Part shown: positions 1 to 11,823 of the stretch, in pieces
Layout of the letters: every line of letters starts with the position of its first letter
Position numbering within the stretch: position 1 is the first letter of the stretch
Translations under genes and position numbers: made by a program
Source: Hygrophila difformis
Lineage: Eukaryota > Streptophyta > Magnoliopsida > Lamiales > Acanthaceae
Reading direction: 5' to 3'
Assembly: GCA_030278955.1 (NCBI GenBank)
Contig: JAOANR010000014.1
Coordinates: forward strand, 22,260,068 to 22,324,067
Length of the DNA: 64,000 bases
The notes under the pieces: model-generated
What the model was told of the DNA's origin: nothing
Seen by the model: only the letters and a program-made list of their open reading frames with translations
Database searches by the model: none

Positions 1-3000
1 TTACCGCCACACTTGTCAGTCAGGCTCGCCCTTTGGCTAACTTAATTGACAAGTGCTACGGCTAAATATCTTCACATATAAATTTTTGTAATATGGACTT
101 TAAAAATTATTGCCAATTTTATAAAATATAGTCATAAGAAAATTTAAAGTACTTAATACCAAACCCATTGTTCTTTCTCACGCGGAAGCATAAACTAAAG
201 GCAATATATAAGACATTAATAATTAAAAGTATGTGGTTCCTTAAAGCAACAATCTTTTTGATGAAAGGTAATCCCATCCCCAAATGCTCATGTCATGAGA
301 TGCAGTTCACATGTCAGCTCCAATATCTGTAAAAAGATAACACAACAACTTTTTATCAGTACAATGGTACTGAGTAAGTCAACCCGCTCCACTTTAAGAA
401 GTGGATTTTAAAATAATGGTTGACACTCATTTAAAAAAAATAATTTTCACTTTTTCTTTTAAAAAGGATCACACACATTACCTTTAACATAATAAATAAC
501 TTTCATTCTTACCATTGTAGCAACTATGCACGAGAGGACACCATTTTCCATATATCATATCATATCATATCATATCATATCGATCATAAGTCATGATCAG
601 CATGCAGCGGACTCATATACAGACACACTCCGGAGCCTTGGGTAACCCATCACGGATACACCCAAGAGTATAGACTCATACATGCAACAACGCCGTTTTG
701 GCACAATTTATCAACAATGCCGTCTTGGCATATTTAGAGGGGGAGGCCCCGCAAGACACATCCCTAGTGCATTAGCCCTCTATCAAGTATGGCATCTTAC
801 TCAAGTTAATAGTGCACAATGGATTTAAAAGAGTTTTTCACAATTTTTCTACATAATATCCTCTTTAAAAGAGTTTTCAACAATTTCACGGGAGTAACCT
901 CATAACAAGGGCATTCAATAATGCCAAATATCATTTCAACATTTAACTCACATATCAATATCTCATAGATATGAAAATATCATTTCATGGATCTCAAAAT
1001 CCAACAATTTCTCATTTGGACCAAATATCAAGTCCAATGTCGCAGTTTACGCCAAGTCAGTTTAAAAATTCATATGAAAGGCGATTGCTTTGAAATTTAA
1101 ACTGTAGATACTCAACACATAGTTGAACAAGTTTCATGTTTTACACTTTTCAAAATAAGGTATGGAAATAGTTCAAAAATTAAGTTCTTTTCAGAACATG
1201 TATTCTGTCAGAAATTCAATGGTGACTCTATAATTTTCAACAGGTTTTAAAAATAGTAATTTGCGACCAAAAATTCTAAAATTTTACTACAAGGTAGATA
1301 ACATATAGATAAATATTTTTCATGAACAAACCATTTAGGTTTGAAACACTTAAGACCTTCAAAAATGAGGATTTCAGAAACACTATCATTTCTTAGATTT
1401 CAACAAAAAGAGATTTCGACCTTTCGATAAAGCGGATCCCATAACTTTTTCATATGAGTTCTAAAAATTATAAAAGTTTCCAGAAATATACTCAACTCAA
1501 TAAGGAACAAGTTTTATGAAGAAACCTTTGAGGTATAATGAACCAAAATATTTTAAAAAGATGGATCATTACGTAAACGAAAAACGGACAGATTTTGGTA
1601 TAATGAGGGAAGTCTAATTTTGTACTCTTAAAACATGGATGAGGATCTCCAAACTTAAAGAGAGAGTGTTAACTTACAGAATAGATGTATAAGACCAAGG
1701 AGATTCAAAGATAATGGCCGTTATAACACAAGATTCGCACCACAAATTACGGGTTTCGCTGAAATTCGACAAATAGAGGGAAATCAATTTATAGTATAAA
1801 AATAAAAGATTTAGATCTCTAAGATACAAGTTTCAAGGATGATATCTTACTAACCAAGTGTTGAGAAGAATTAGAACTCTTAGAATGATGAAGGTTGCCA
1901 AGCCTACAAGACTCCACAATCCTTAAGATATGCTCACTATGTGGGAGAACTTTGAAGAATAAAATGGGTAGTGAATTTGGCTAATGAGATGGATGAGATT
2001 GGTGTGTTTGAAGGCTAGAAACTCCCTCTATTTATAGGCTAAGATTTGAACAATTGAACATGACACATTGTGAGAGTGATTACAACCTCACCAATCATCC
2101 AATTAAGTGTGTCTTGAGCAATAATGGTTAGAGTATTTGTATCCACTCATTTGGTCCTTATAGCCTAACAAAGAGGCTATTAATTTGGGAGGCTATTAAT
2201 TTTGTCCATCATGTTGTCTATTAACATAATGGTTTGCCTATTATGGAGGCTATTAATCTTGGTGGGTTCAAGAGATAATTGATCACCTTTCTTTGCTAGC
2301 CATTCATCCAAGACACTTGTTAATCATGTTGATTTTTCACCTATTTGTTTAGGAAGAAAATTTCTTGCAATTGCTTTTTAACCTTATATTTGTGTAAGTA
2401 GTGTATCATGAAAATGATTGAAGTATTAACTTGTCTAGAAAAATCATTATTCTTGCCATTATTTAGTGGCATGCATTTATACTCAATGAGTTGGATATGA
2501 TAATATAATATTTATTTATTTATTTCAAGTATTGTATTTATATTAATGTGCTTTCAAAAAGATAATAATAATATACTTGCATGGTTTTATTTTATTCATA
2601 ACAATACTCAAACCACAAAGTCTTCATGTCATCATCAAATAAAAATTATAATCTATGAATATATTTTCTTATATATAAAAGTTAATTCTCATAGATTCAC
2701 ATAAAAACTCATACTTTTATTTTTATAAAAATTTATTCCATAATGAATACCAAAGTACTTAAAATATTCACATACTATCCTCATAAAAAATTTTCAAGAC
2801 CAATGTGTATATATATAAAAACTTATATATAATTTAAACAATAGATTTAAAAACTATATAATTCTATTACCCTTGATATTGAAATTCATATTTCTTTTGG
2901 AAAAGACAAATTTACATATATAGTTTTTCAAGTGTTGTTTTGTAGAAAAAAACAATATACTAATTCTTTAAGCAAGTGATTAAATATTTAATAAAAGTCT

Positions 3001-3047
3001 CTTTAGTGAATTACAATTATTTCGGGTAATTTCTATGGTATTACAGT
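1..3047 (-). repeat. Tekay-type LTR, inverted copy, cut by window edge
   Basis: This is the reverse complement of the LTR at 51,057-54,110. On the minus strand it begins with TGTAATACC at 3047 and runs to the window edge, so only about the last 40 bp are missing. A TATA box (minus CTATAAATAG) lies near 2027-2038. The sequence right of 3047 has no polypurine tract, so this is either a solo LTR or the 5' LTR of an element lying to the left of the window. A short ATATC pentanucleotide array at 552-581 has more units than the 53.5 kb copy. It shows scattered differences from the 51-54 kb LTR, so the two belong to separate insertions of one family. Confidence 0.9.
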
Positions 3048-3209
3048 TGTCCTCGTCCAAATACCACACTCTTGGTGTTTGAAAAGGTGTAGGCAATTTC
3101 AGCATTTGAGTCCGGCATATACTTGGTTAATCATCCAGCTTGTCGTTGTCCAGCACTTTGAGCATCGAGTTGATGACCTGTGAAGTAATGAAGAGCATCT
3201 TTCCTGGAA

Positions 3210-3478
3210 TAAAAATTTTACTAGCAAAGGGGGACTTAGGATCAAGCACTTTTGGAGGTTGGCATAGAACTCGCGAACAAGGCTGGAGAGTAGTCTTCTA
3301 GTTTTGTTGCCCAGTAGAGAAGTTTGCAGTCGTCAAGGTACTTGATGAAACCAAGTTCCCTGTAGATGGAGCGGGTAAACTGCTCATCTGGAATGAAGTC
3401 TCTGTTGCTGAGATACTTAGTGAAGCGTTGCATTTCTTTGTCATAGTATTTGGAGTCTAGTGCATCGGTGACTGTCAT
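3210..3478 (-). pseudogene. Relic of Transposase_32 / Athila-like ORF
   Basis: The minus strand from 3478 reads a short ORF with the motifs RNRDFIPDEQF-like and GFIKYLDD. At about 3300 the reading shifts frame and continues as SLVREFYANLQK, a signature I associate with the putative plant transposon protein domain (PF20167) found in Athila-type and non-autonomous LTR elements. Both ends are truncated and at least one frameshift is present, so it is not functional. It sits between a Tekay LTR and a copia fragment in transposon debris. The family assignment rests on motif memory only. Confidence 0.45.
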
Positions 3479-3599
3479 TGGTCCAACCTTCCTTGGTTGT
3501 TTCTGGGATGTTTCGACTGCTGGTTCCTTTTCCTTATGGTTAAGAGATCTAGCTCCTGGGGTCCGAACTGGAGTGCGTTGTTGAGGGGTTGTCTCAACG

Positions 3600-3886
3600 T
3601 CCAGCTGGTTTTCCAGATTCTATTTTTGCGCTTATTATTTATGCTATATGTTTGTTGTTTGAATAACTCTTAAACGACCGACTCGTACAAGGGGACCGTC
3701 AAGTGGTATCAGAGCGTGGCCTCTAATAGATTTAGCTGAAAAAGATTCAAAATGAATCGTAAGATTTCGCACATGCGACCCCGGATATTGGATGGGACTA
3801 ACTATAGGTACTGGAAGTCGAGAATGCAGCATTATCTACAGGTATTAGGCGATGAAGTTTGGGAAGCAGTGAAGAGTGGTGGGAAC
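3600..3886 (+). pseudogene. Copia fragment: LTR end, PBS and gag N-terminus
   Basis: TGGTATCAGAGC at 3704-3715 is the classical primer-binding site complementary to initiator methionine tRNA; the preceding bases end CCGTCAAG, fitting an LTR end. The ATG at 3752 opens about 45 codons containing RPRILDGTNYRYWKSRM, the conserved N-terminus of Ty1/copia gag (DUF4219/UBN2 type). The coding match ends at about 3886, where the 1.1 kb repeat starts, so the element was truncated there. Nothing else of this copia element is recognisable nearby. Confidence 0.7.
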
Positions 3887-5008
3887 CGGATACGGTTGAT
3901 GTGCAGAATTCTTCACTTGCAGAATGATACTAGAGATTGATAAAATGATGTGTATAATAAAATTGATGTGTAGGCCTACATAAATGATGATCACACCTAT
4001 GAATCATTCAGATTTTATTTTATAATAAAATAACCACATATTTATGGGAATAATCCAAAACAAATCCAATCATATCCCAAATCAGTGAATCCAAATCAAA
4101 TAAAAAACAAATAATTTTCCCATTGATGGTTGAAACAAATTTCAACAACAAATATTACCCCTCCATCTCCCGTCATTGTTGTTTCTTCCGTAATTTTCTT
4201 TTTCGTAAGCTCCACTCACCAGTGCCAATCTTCCCTACTAAGCTACCACCCTTGGTCTTCATGAATCACTGCCACCCATCAGCCTTCCGCGGAAGCCCCG
4301 GCGGAGGACCACCTCACTCTCACTATTGCCGGCACCTCTGACTGGGCAACGTCTTGCTGTAGCCGGCGCTCGTCGTGACTCGCCCGCCGCCACCCATCAT
4401 CCACCCTTCACACATTCATTGAGGTTTGGGGAATTGATGCGTATGCTCATCACAAAATCGGCTCGTTATGTATGCCTTCTCCCCATATCGTACATGTTAA
4501 ATCATAATGAAATGAAAAATCATCACTCGTTGTACAACCATCAAAGTTCTATTTTTTCGTTTTGAAATCAGAGTTCGTTTTCGGGTTTTATTTAACTAAT
4601 GGTTGTGCTTATTTCGTTTTCTAGGGATTTATGTATTGAATAAGGTGTTGGTTGATCTCATGTTGCCTTGTCTTTGCTTGTGTGAGACATGGGTTTTTCG
4701 TCTTTGTAATTGATAGCATTTAATCTCAAAAATACCATGTGACTTTTTAATTTATTGAATATATTTCAGTTGTGATTTGAAGGAAACTCTTATTCTTTAA
4801 TTGAATACTTATGATTTTGTTCACTTAGTCAGGTTCAAAATTTTTGAAACTAGAAGTTGATATCATGGAAAACAGGAAAGTTTGATCATTTCATTAATGT
4901 AGGTAGATTTTAAAATTAACTACAGATTCTTAGGGAGGACTGTTATGAGTGAGCTTAATTTTAGGGATTAGATACGTTCCCTTTTTTTTTAGAGATTTAG
5001 GTTTGATA
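3887..5008 (+). repeat. 1.1 kb repeat R1, copy 1, with GC-rich exon-like core
   Basis: This segment is repeated in direct orientation at 8251-9486, starting with GGATACGGTTGATGTGC in both. The middle (about 4120-4420) is GC-rich and reads like a 5' leader or captured gene exon (CCGCGGAAGCCCCGGCGG, GCCGGCGCTCGTCGTGAC). It is followed by T-rich, intron-like sequence. The short ORFs in the core stay open in both copies but match no family I know. The last about 75 bp (4936-5008) recur at 13,353-13,425, showing that the R1 copies continued into the same flank before later insertions. Confidence 0.75.
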
Positions 5009-7157
5009 CTAGTATTACCCGCCCGCGCGATGCGCGGGAAGAAAAGTTTCTAAAATAAAAAAATATAGATATATATATTTAAAGATTCAACAGAAGAGTA
5101 AATTGTCATCACGATTGAATAAAAAAATGAATAAGATAAAATAGTTGATGATCGAAGCAATGAATAAGAAATTGATTAAGATTAAAGGAATGAAAGTTTT
5201 GACTGTAAAACTGACGTTTAATTGTCAAGGTTGAAGGAATATCAAAGTTTTCCTATTTGTTTTCTTGCTCCGGTTTCTCTAAATAAAATAATTTATACAT
5301 GCGTAAAAGTGATAAAGATGACAAAAAAAAATTTAAAAAAAAAGAAAAAAAACATTCTAATAACGTCCTACATTCCTTTCCCATAACATTTCTAAAAGTA
5401 ATGAATTGCTTTAAAATTTTATGTCACTAACCACATGAATAAAATTACCTTTATCATTATCAGCATGTTAAAAACAAAATGTAGCTTATTTAAAAATTGG
5501 CGATTATTAATTCCATCGAATACAGTTTATGGAATAAATATACTTTTAAAAAAAATTAAAGTTTTTTGAAAACAAAATACAATTAAATTTTAAATCAGCA
5601 AGTAAGATCATAAAAAATACAGTTTCATAGCCCATAGGTTTTATAAATTAGATTATCTAGAACAGATCAGGCACAACGAATATGTAAGCTTGGATCAAAA
5701 AATCAATATAAAGCTATACCATATACAGGACCACTAATGCAATAATCTCAATTATAAAGTTTACTTTTATTTATATGAAAAATGAAATAAGTATCATTTT
5801 TCAAATTCAGTGTGCACGATATAATTTCTTTAATTCTAACCCCATTTAAATTCTTAAAGATTATAACTTTTTTTAAAAAAAAACCTAAGAATAAATGTAA
5901 TGCACTTACAATTCCTTTACATTTATTGGCATCACAAACAATCAAGTATAAGATTCATTTTAAAGCGGCTAATATTTATAGAATCAAACAATGTTTCATT
6001 GAAAAAGATAAATTATAAAGCATTCATATTAACAAATCTATCATAGCACATCATTTGAAGATTTTTATACATCAAGGACGATTAAATTTATAAGCCAGTC
6101 CGATAAGACCTTTCCGAAAATCATAAAACCAAACCTCGTCAAACTTCCTCAACAAAGGTTTCGCAACAAACTTCCTCGATAAAGGTTTCGCAGCACAGAA
6201 ATAGTTACCCTTCAGACACTAAAAAAACGTCCATTTGCGCTACAATAAATTCAAACATAGCATCCGGAACGGCTAGGAAAGTTACATTGTCCAGTTATGC
6301 TTTATTTGTTCAATATCTTATCATCATCATTGGATAAAAATTCTCTGGTCTTTATGTATATGTTTAATAAATGTAGCATTTATATTTTGAAGGAGAATGA
6401 AAATATAGGCAGAGTATTTCTACTTGCAATTTTTTCCAGACAGAAGTTCGAGGGGATGACCAAGAATTTTGTCAATAACTTCAGCAAATCCAAATTAAAC
6501 AGAGCCAACCACATTCCCCATTGATGGCATGATATAAATTTTTCATGTGCTTGTAGAGATTAGTCTTCTGTTTGTCACAACGTTCTGCAAAATGACAATT
6601 GTATATGATTAAGATTCAGTTCATAATTGCAGTAAACATGGAGATAAAACTAAAGAAACAAAACAATTGATTCAAAAAATCATCACCAACACGCCTTAAT
6701 TTTCAAGTGAAAATTAAGCCTGTGTCGCATACTCCATTCCAATTTTCTAAATTAAAGCCCAAACTTCAAGCTATGTTCAAAGCCAAAATTAACGTTAAGA
6801 AATTCATTTAAGTAGGAGAAACTCCATATAATTGGTACTATATTCAATATCCATATCAAGATAATCTTAAAAGTTTCTGCAAAATCAAAATACTTTGCGT
6901 GAAATAGCTTTGCCTCTTTTTGTCCAATGGGATGACCTGAATTCATTTCAGGCAGATGTTTCGAATTCTTGTTAGTTATTAGCCAATGTATACATCAAAA
7001 TACTTTGCGCGAAATAGCATTGCTTCTTTTCTTATTGTTATTTAACTAAATGAATGACTTATATAGTATAAAATGAGGAAGTGAAATGTCTCAGATATAG
7101 AAATAAAAATCTTTTGATAAAAATATTATAGGAAGATCCTTATATAATTGTAATAGA
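5009..7157 (-). mobile_element. Helitron, 3' end clear, 5' end tentative
   Basis: Read on the minus strand, the left end is a GC hairpin (stem CCGCGC/GCGCGG, about 5024-5037) followed by GGTAATACTAG and then T. This is the hairpin plus CTRR terminus of Helitrons inserted at an A-T site. The corresponding uninterrupted flank is seen at 13,353-13,430. The proposed 5' terminus is at 7157, where minus TCTATTACAATTATATAAGG starts after an A. The interior is AT-rich, with no Rep/helicase ORF, so this is non-autonomous. The sequence right of 7157 does not rejoin the expected flank, so the 5' boundary is uncertain. Confidence 0.5.
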
Positions 7158-8250
7158 TATGAATAGGAAGATACCTAATATTAATCAATCATAGATGTGG
7201 TTACTTTATATTATATTTTTTTATATCTTTTTGGGATTATTGACTAAAATTATAGGAAGATCATTATATAATGGTAGGAAGATCCTTATATAATTCCTCC
7301 ACATTAATTAAAGTAATCACTTGTTAACATTAATTATATTTCTTCATCGAATAATTCCTGTAATCCCTAATTTTCTTCCCGATTTTATTCAACAATAATT
7401 ATTTAATATCCATTGATCATTACATTAATTGTGAATATAATATAATTAATGTTAATGCAAATAGTTATTGAAGGAATTATTCATAATTTTATTTAATCTT
7501 AATCAATCATTGATGTGACTACTTTATATTATATTTTTATACCTTTTTTGGAATATTGACTAAAAATTAGGATTCATTGAGATAATAATCGAGAATATAA
7601 ATAATTTACCTTTTTGGAATTATTTACTAAAAATTATGTATTTAAGTAATTTTGGAATTATGTATTGAGAATGGTTTATTTATAAAAAATACATATTCTA
7701 ATATTTACTTTAAATTTTTTATTTAATTAATATTTAGTTTCCAAAATATGGATATTATTAGTTGCCAGTATAAATAAAATGATTCAAAAATATGAATATA
7801 CTTATATGAAAAGATTTAGTTGCCAGTATAATTTAAACAATTCTAAAATAAGAATATATTTAAATAACTATCTAATGTTAAATCATCACAATATATCTAT
7901 AATTAAAATGAATCACAATAAATTGATTCTAAAATGATACATTCAATTATTCCATTTAAAAATATAGTATCTATATTAAATCATCACAATATTTTATTCC
8001 ATCTAAAAATGTAGTATTATAATAAACTTATTATTGCTATAATTAGCCAATTGCTATAATAAATATTTTTTAAGAATTTAAATATAATATTTTAATTTAA
8101 AGCAATGCTGATTTAACATTGTCATATTTTAATATAATTTAAAACTTATTATAATATTTTAATTACTACTCTGTTATTCTCCTGCCCACTTCAAGTGCAT
8201 ATATAAATACTCCATCCATGAAAATTGCAAATTTATTTCATTCTTATGGT
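7158..8250. other. AT-rich spacer with short local repeats
   Basis: No gene is visible. The phrase AATCAATCAT-AGATGTG followed by ACTTTATATTATATTTTT occurs twice (about 7186 and 7503). GGAAGATCCTTATATAA occurs at about 7133 and 7276, with a variant at 7256. An imperfect inverted AACATTAATTATATT / AATATAATTAATGTT pair lies at about 7327-7455. This may be decayed transposon sequence, but no family is recognisable. Confidence 0.5.
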
Positions 8251-9486
8251 TGGATACGGTTGATGTGCAGAATTCTGCACTTGCAGAATGATACTAGAGA
8301 TTGATAAAATGATGTGTATAATAAAATTGATGTGTCAGCCTACATCAATGATGATCACACCTATGAATCATTCAGATTTTATTTTATAATAAAATAACCA
8401 CATATTTATGGGAATAATCCAAAACAAATCGAATCATATCCCAAATCAGTGAATCCAAATCAAATAAAAAACAAACAATTTTCCAATTGATGGTTCAAAC
8501 AAATTTCAACAACATATATTACCCCTCCATCTCCCGTCATTGTTGTTTCTTCAGTAATTTTCTTTTTCGTAAGCTCCACTCACCAGTGCCAATCTTCCAT
8601 ACTAAGCTACCACCGTTGGTCTTCATGAATCACTGCCACCCATCAGCCTTCCGCGGAAGCCCCGGCGGAGGACCACCTCACTCTCACTATTGTCGGCACC
8701 TCTGACTGGGCAACGTCTTGCTGTAGCCGGCGCTCGTCGTGACTCGCCCGCCGCCACCCATCATCCACCCTTCACACATTCATTGAGGTTTGGGGAATTG
8801 ATGCGTATGCTCATCACAAAATCGGCTCGTTATGTATGCCTTCTCCCCATATCGTACATGTTAAATCATAATGAAATGAAAAATCATCACTCGTTGTACA
8901 ACCATCATTTATAACATCGCATTCATCACTTCTCGCAATCAGCCATCACTTAAAGGTATCCACAAATTTATCATTTCAGCATACTCTGCCATTACTGGTG
9001 TACAACCATCATTTATAACATTGCATTCATCACTTCTCGCACTCTGCCATCACTTAGAGGTATCCACAAATCACTTGCTAATGGTTGTGCATATTCTATT
9101 TTTTTGAGTGAGTTCAAAGTTCTATTTTTTCGTTTTGAAATCAGAGTTCGTTTTCGGGTTTTATTTAACTAATGGTTGCGCTTATTTCGTTTTCTAGGGA
9201 TTTATGTATTGAATAAGGTGTTGGTTGATCTCATGTTGCCTTGTCTTTGCTTGTGTGTGAGACATGGGTTTTTCGTCTTTGTAATTGATAGCATTTGATC
9301 TCAAAAATACTATGTGACTTTTTAATTTATTGAATATATTTCAGTTGTGATTTGAAGGAAACTCTTATTCTTTAATTGAATACTTATGATTTTGTTCACT
9401 TAGTCAGGTTCAAATTTTTTGAAACTAGAAGTTGATATCATGGAAAACAGGAAAGTTTGCTCATTTCATTAATGTAGGTAGATTTT
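8251..9486 (+). repeat. 1.1 kb repeat R1, copy 2
   Basis: Direct repeat of 3887-4916 with scattered substitutions. Relative to copy 1 it carries about 200 bp extra at 8905-9116. Homology stops at 9486, where the tandem LTR element begins, and the continuation of the repeat is found again at 13,353-13,425. The insertions between 9487 and 13,352 therefore interrupted this copy. Confidence 0.75.
8896..9070 (+). repeat. Short tandem duplication, unit about 103 bp
   Basis: GTACAACCATCATTTATAAC followed by GCATTCATCACTTCTCGCA and GGTATCCACAAAT occurs at 8896-8966 and again at 8999-9070. The duplication is absent from R1 copy 1, so it arose in this copy or was lost from the other. Confidence 0.7.
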
Positions 9487-9512
9487 AAAAAGGGAGAATC
9501 TCAAAATTCTTC

Positions 9513-9661
9513 GTCAGAACGAACGGCTGACAACCTGGAGCCAGGAAGCTATGGCTATAAAAAGGGAGAATCTCAAAATTCTTCATATGCTTCCTTTGTC
9601 TTTTGATGCTTCTGACTTGCAGGCAGATGATGAGGATGTTGCTCTTGATGATGAAGAGTGA
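9513..9661 (+). pseudogene. Truncated 3' end of gag-like ORF, upstream unit
   Basis: The last about 49 codons of the ORF at 10982-11359 are repeated here in frame up to the same TGA stop (9659-9661). The start lies beyond the truncation at 9512, so no independent protein is expected. The upstream bases are a duplicated scrap of the same ORF. Confidence 0.7.
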
Positions 9662-10124
9662 TATTCCATCATGGGGGAGATGGATGGTGTTGGATGGTAC
9701 TGACTGGTAGTGATGACAACTGGGTAACGATATTTCAAAACTTTGGTTATTGTTTTTGGATGTTTTATTGCTGGACAATATTGATGGATGTTTTTGATGA
9801 TGATTGTTTTTGATGACTGTTTATGACTGGATGATTACTGAACTTTTGGATTTGAACTATTATTGGTCTGTAATAGTTAGGTAATCCTGATAACTGCTGA
9901 ACTACTTGTTTTTTAATCTGTTCTGATGATTTTATATCTGCACTGTGATTCTACTCTGAATGTTTGATGGATGTTGTTTCTGAATCGTTTTGACTCTTCT
10001 GTAACATCCTATTGTGAATCACATGTATTTTTGCTCTGATATGATCTCTTATACTCTTTGGACTTAGATAGTTTCAACACCATTTTGGTGATGGAATTAT
10101 CATCTCCACAAGAGTGGGGGAGAT

Positions 10125-10965
10125 TGTTGTTATTAACGTGCTCTTGTGCAGATTTAGTAGTTCCATGGTTGTTGAAACTACGACAGAACGACCGAAGCAG
10201 TTACAGTCAGACATGTGCGACAGTTTCTGTTTGTGTGCGCGTGTCCAACCGACCCACACGAGTCTAATTCGTATCTCTGTGTATATATACCTGTATTTAG
10301 ACTCTGAGTATGTAGATTTGAGTAGATTTGAGTTGTAACTTTCACTTTTACACACATTACACACTTAGTCGGTTTTTCTCTCTAGATTTGATCGTTCTAT
10401 TTTCTTGAGAGTGTTAGGAAAATCCTTGATGTGTGTTTTACATTTTGAGAGATCTTTTTGTTCATCAAGGTCTGTGTTACATCGATTCAACAAGTTTTCT
10501 TGTTGAAAGAATTTCTTCATTCAAAGTTTTTGGAGTTGCCTTGTGAAGGAACTCAAAGGAGATCTGAAGGATTGATTCAGGACATCTGCTACACCTGAGT
10601 TTCAAGATCTGAGGATTCAAACAATCGGAGAAACAGGATTGGACGAGCTGTCCGGTGATCGTGGTTGTGGGGGAGTCCAAACAACGATCAGTCTACCAGC
10701 GAGGAAGTCTTGGTAACAGAATCTGTTTTGATTGTGTAATTTTTAGGTCTAAGATTTTTTGAGTGATAGTTTAGAGCCTGGATTGGAATCCCCCAGACGT
10801 AGGCCGAAGGCCGAACTGGGTTACCAAATCACGTGTCTTTACTTTCTGCTGCATTACACTGATTTGCACACTCTGATTCACACACTCACTATCGTTCACA
10901 CGTCGTTTTAACTACTGCTCGACGACCGCGCTAAATCCAAGATTTTACGTAATCTGGGACCAACA
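10125..10965 (+). repeat. LTR A of short LTR retrotransposon (841 bp)
   Basis: Starts TGTTG, ends CAACA, so the termini are inverted as in LTRs. It is preceded by the polypurine tract AGTGGGGGAGA and followed two bases later by the PBS. A TATA-like GTATATATAC lies at 10281-10290. It is nearly identical to LTR B. Confidence 0.9.
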
Positions 10966-10967
10966 CT

Positions 10968-10979
10968 TGGTATCAGAGC
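10968..10979 (+). promoter_or_regulatory. Primer-binding site (initiator Met tRNA type)
   Basis: TGGTATCAGAGC follows LTR A after a 2-bp spacer. It matches the plant initiator methionine tRNA 3' end that primes most copia and many chromovirus elements. Confidence 0.85.
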
Positions 10980-10981
10980 AA

Positions 10982-11359
10982 ATGCTAGGGTACACCTCTG
11001 GAAGAATCAAGAAGACAATCAATTTACCCTATCCAGCTCTCATCACGGAATTCCTTCTATCCATTGGTGTGAAGATCAAGGAAAAGCATTTGGTTGCTTT
11101 GAAGGAGTACAAACCACCACCACACTTGATGGACATGCATAATGACATCAAAAATGGCCCTCCTCTAACTGGTCCTGCACTTGTGCACCAACTGAAGCAG
11201 CGGATTCTTCGTCAGAACGAACGGCTGACAACCTGGAGCCAGGAAGCTATGGCTATAAAAAGGGAGAATCTCAAAATTCTTCATATGCTTCCTTTGTCTT
11301 TTGATGCTTCTGACTTGCAGGCAGATGATGAGGATGTTGCTCTTGATGATGAAGAGTGA
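10982..11359 (+). CDS. Small gag-like / Transposase_32-like ORF
   Basis: An ATG three bases after the PBS opens a 125-codon ORF ending at TGA, followed by about 450 bp of non-coding sequence before the PPT. The stretch LPYPALITEFLLSIGV resembles the (F/Y)PSLIT..C...GV signature of the putative plant transposon protein family (PF20167) in gag regions of plant LTR elements. The C-terminus is very acidic (DLQADDEDVALDDEE). It lacks protease, RT and integrase, so it could only help packaging or be a remnant. The longer upstream reading would start inside the PBS and is not credible. Confidence 0.5.
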   Translation: MLGYTSGRIKKTINLPYPALITEFLLSIGVKIKEKHLVALKEYKPPPHLMDMHNDIKNGPPLTGPALVHQLKQRILRQNERLTTWSQEAMAIKRENLKILHMLPLSFDASDLQADDEDVALDDEE

Positions 11360-11810
11360 TATTCCATCATGGGGGAGATGGATGGTGTTGGATGGTACTG
11401 ACTGGTAGTGATGACAACTGGGTAACGATATTTCAAAACTTTGGTTATTGTTTTTGGATGTTTTATTGCTGGACAATATTGATGGATGTTTTTGATGATG
11501 ATTGTTTTTGATGACTGTTTATGACTGGATGATTACTGAACTTTTGGATTTGAACTATTATTGGTCTGTAATAGTTAGGTAATCCTTATAACTGCTGAAC
11601 TACTTGTTTTTTAATCTGTTCTGATGATTTTATATCTGCACTGTGATTCTACTCTGAATGTTTGATGGATGTTGTTTCTGAATCGTTTTGACTCTTCTGT
11701 AACATCCTATTTGTGAATCACATGTATTTTTGCTCTGATATGATCTCTTATACTCTTTGAACTTAGATAGTTTCAACACCATTTTGGTGATGGAATTATC
11801 ATCTCCACAA

Positions 11811-11823
11811 GAGTGGGGGAGAT
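11811..11823 (+). promoter_or_regulatory. Polypurine tract of short LTR element
   Basis: GAGTGGGGGAGAT abuts the TGTTG start of LTR B; the same tract precedes LTR A at 10112-10124. It is the expected plus-strand priming site. Confidence 0.8.

Noticed and set aside
552..581. ATATC array considered as a CRISPR-like or satellite repeat
   Set aside because: It is a six-unit microsatellite within an LTR; no spacers, and a shorter version is in the other LTR.
5812..6524. Small plus-strand ORFs of 68-75 codons in the Helitron candidate
   Set aside because: AT-driven Lys/Ile/Phe-rich frames with no match, no start context and no Rep or helicase motif.
9485..9778. 97-codon minus-strand ORF, repeated at 11,165-11,476
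   Set aside because: It is the antisense shadow of the gag-like ORF and its 3' region; its duplication only reflects the tandem LTR element.
10074..10364. 96-codon minus ORF within LTR A, repeated in LTR B
   Set aside because: It lies across the PPT-LTR border and promoter region with no family match; conserved only because the LTRs are recent duplicates.
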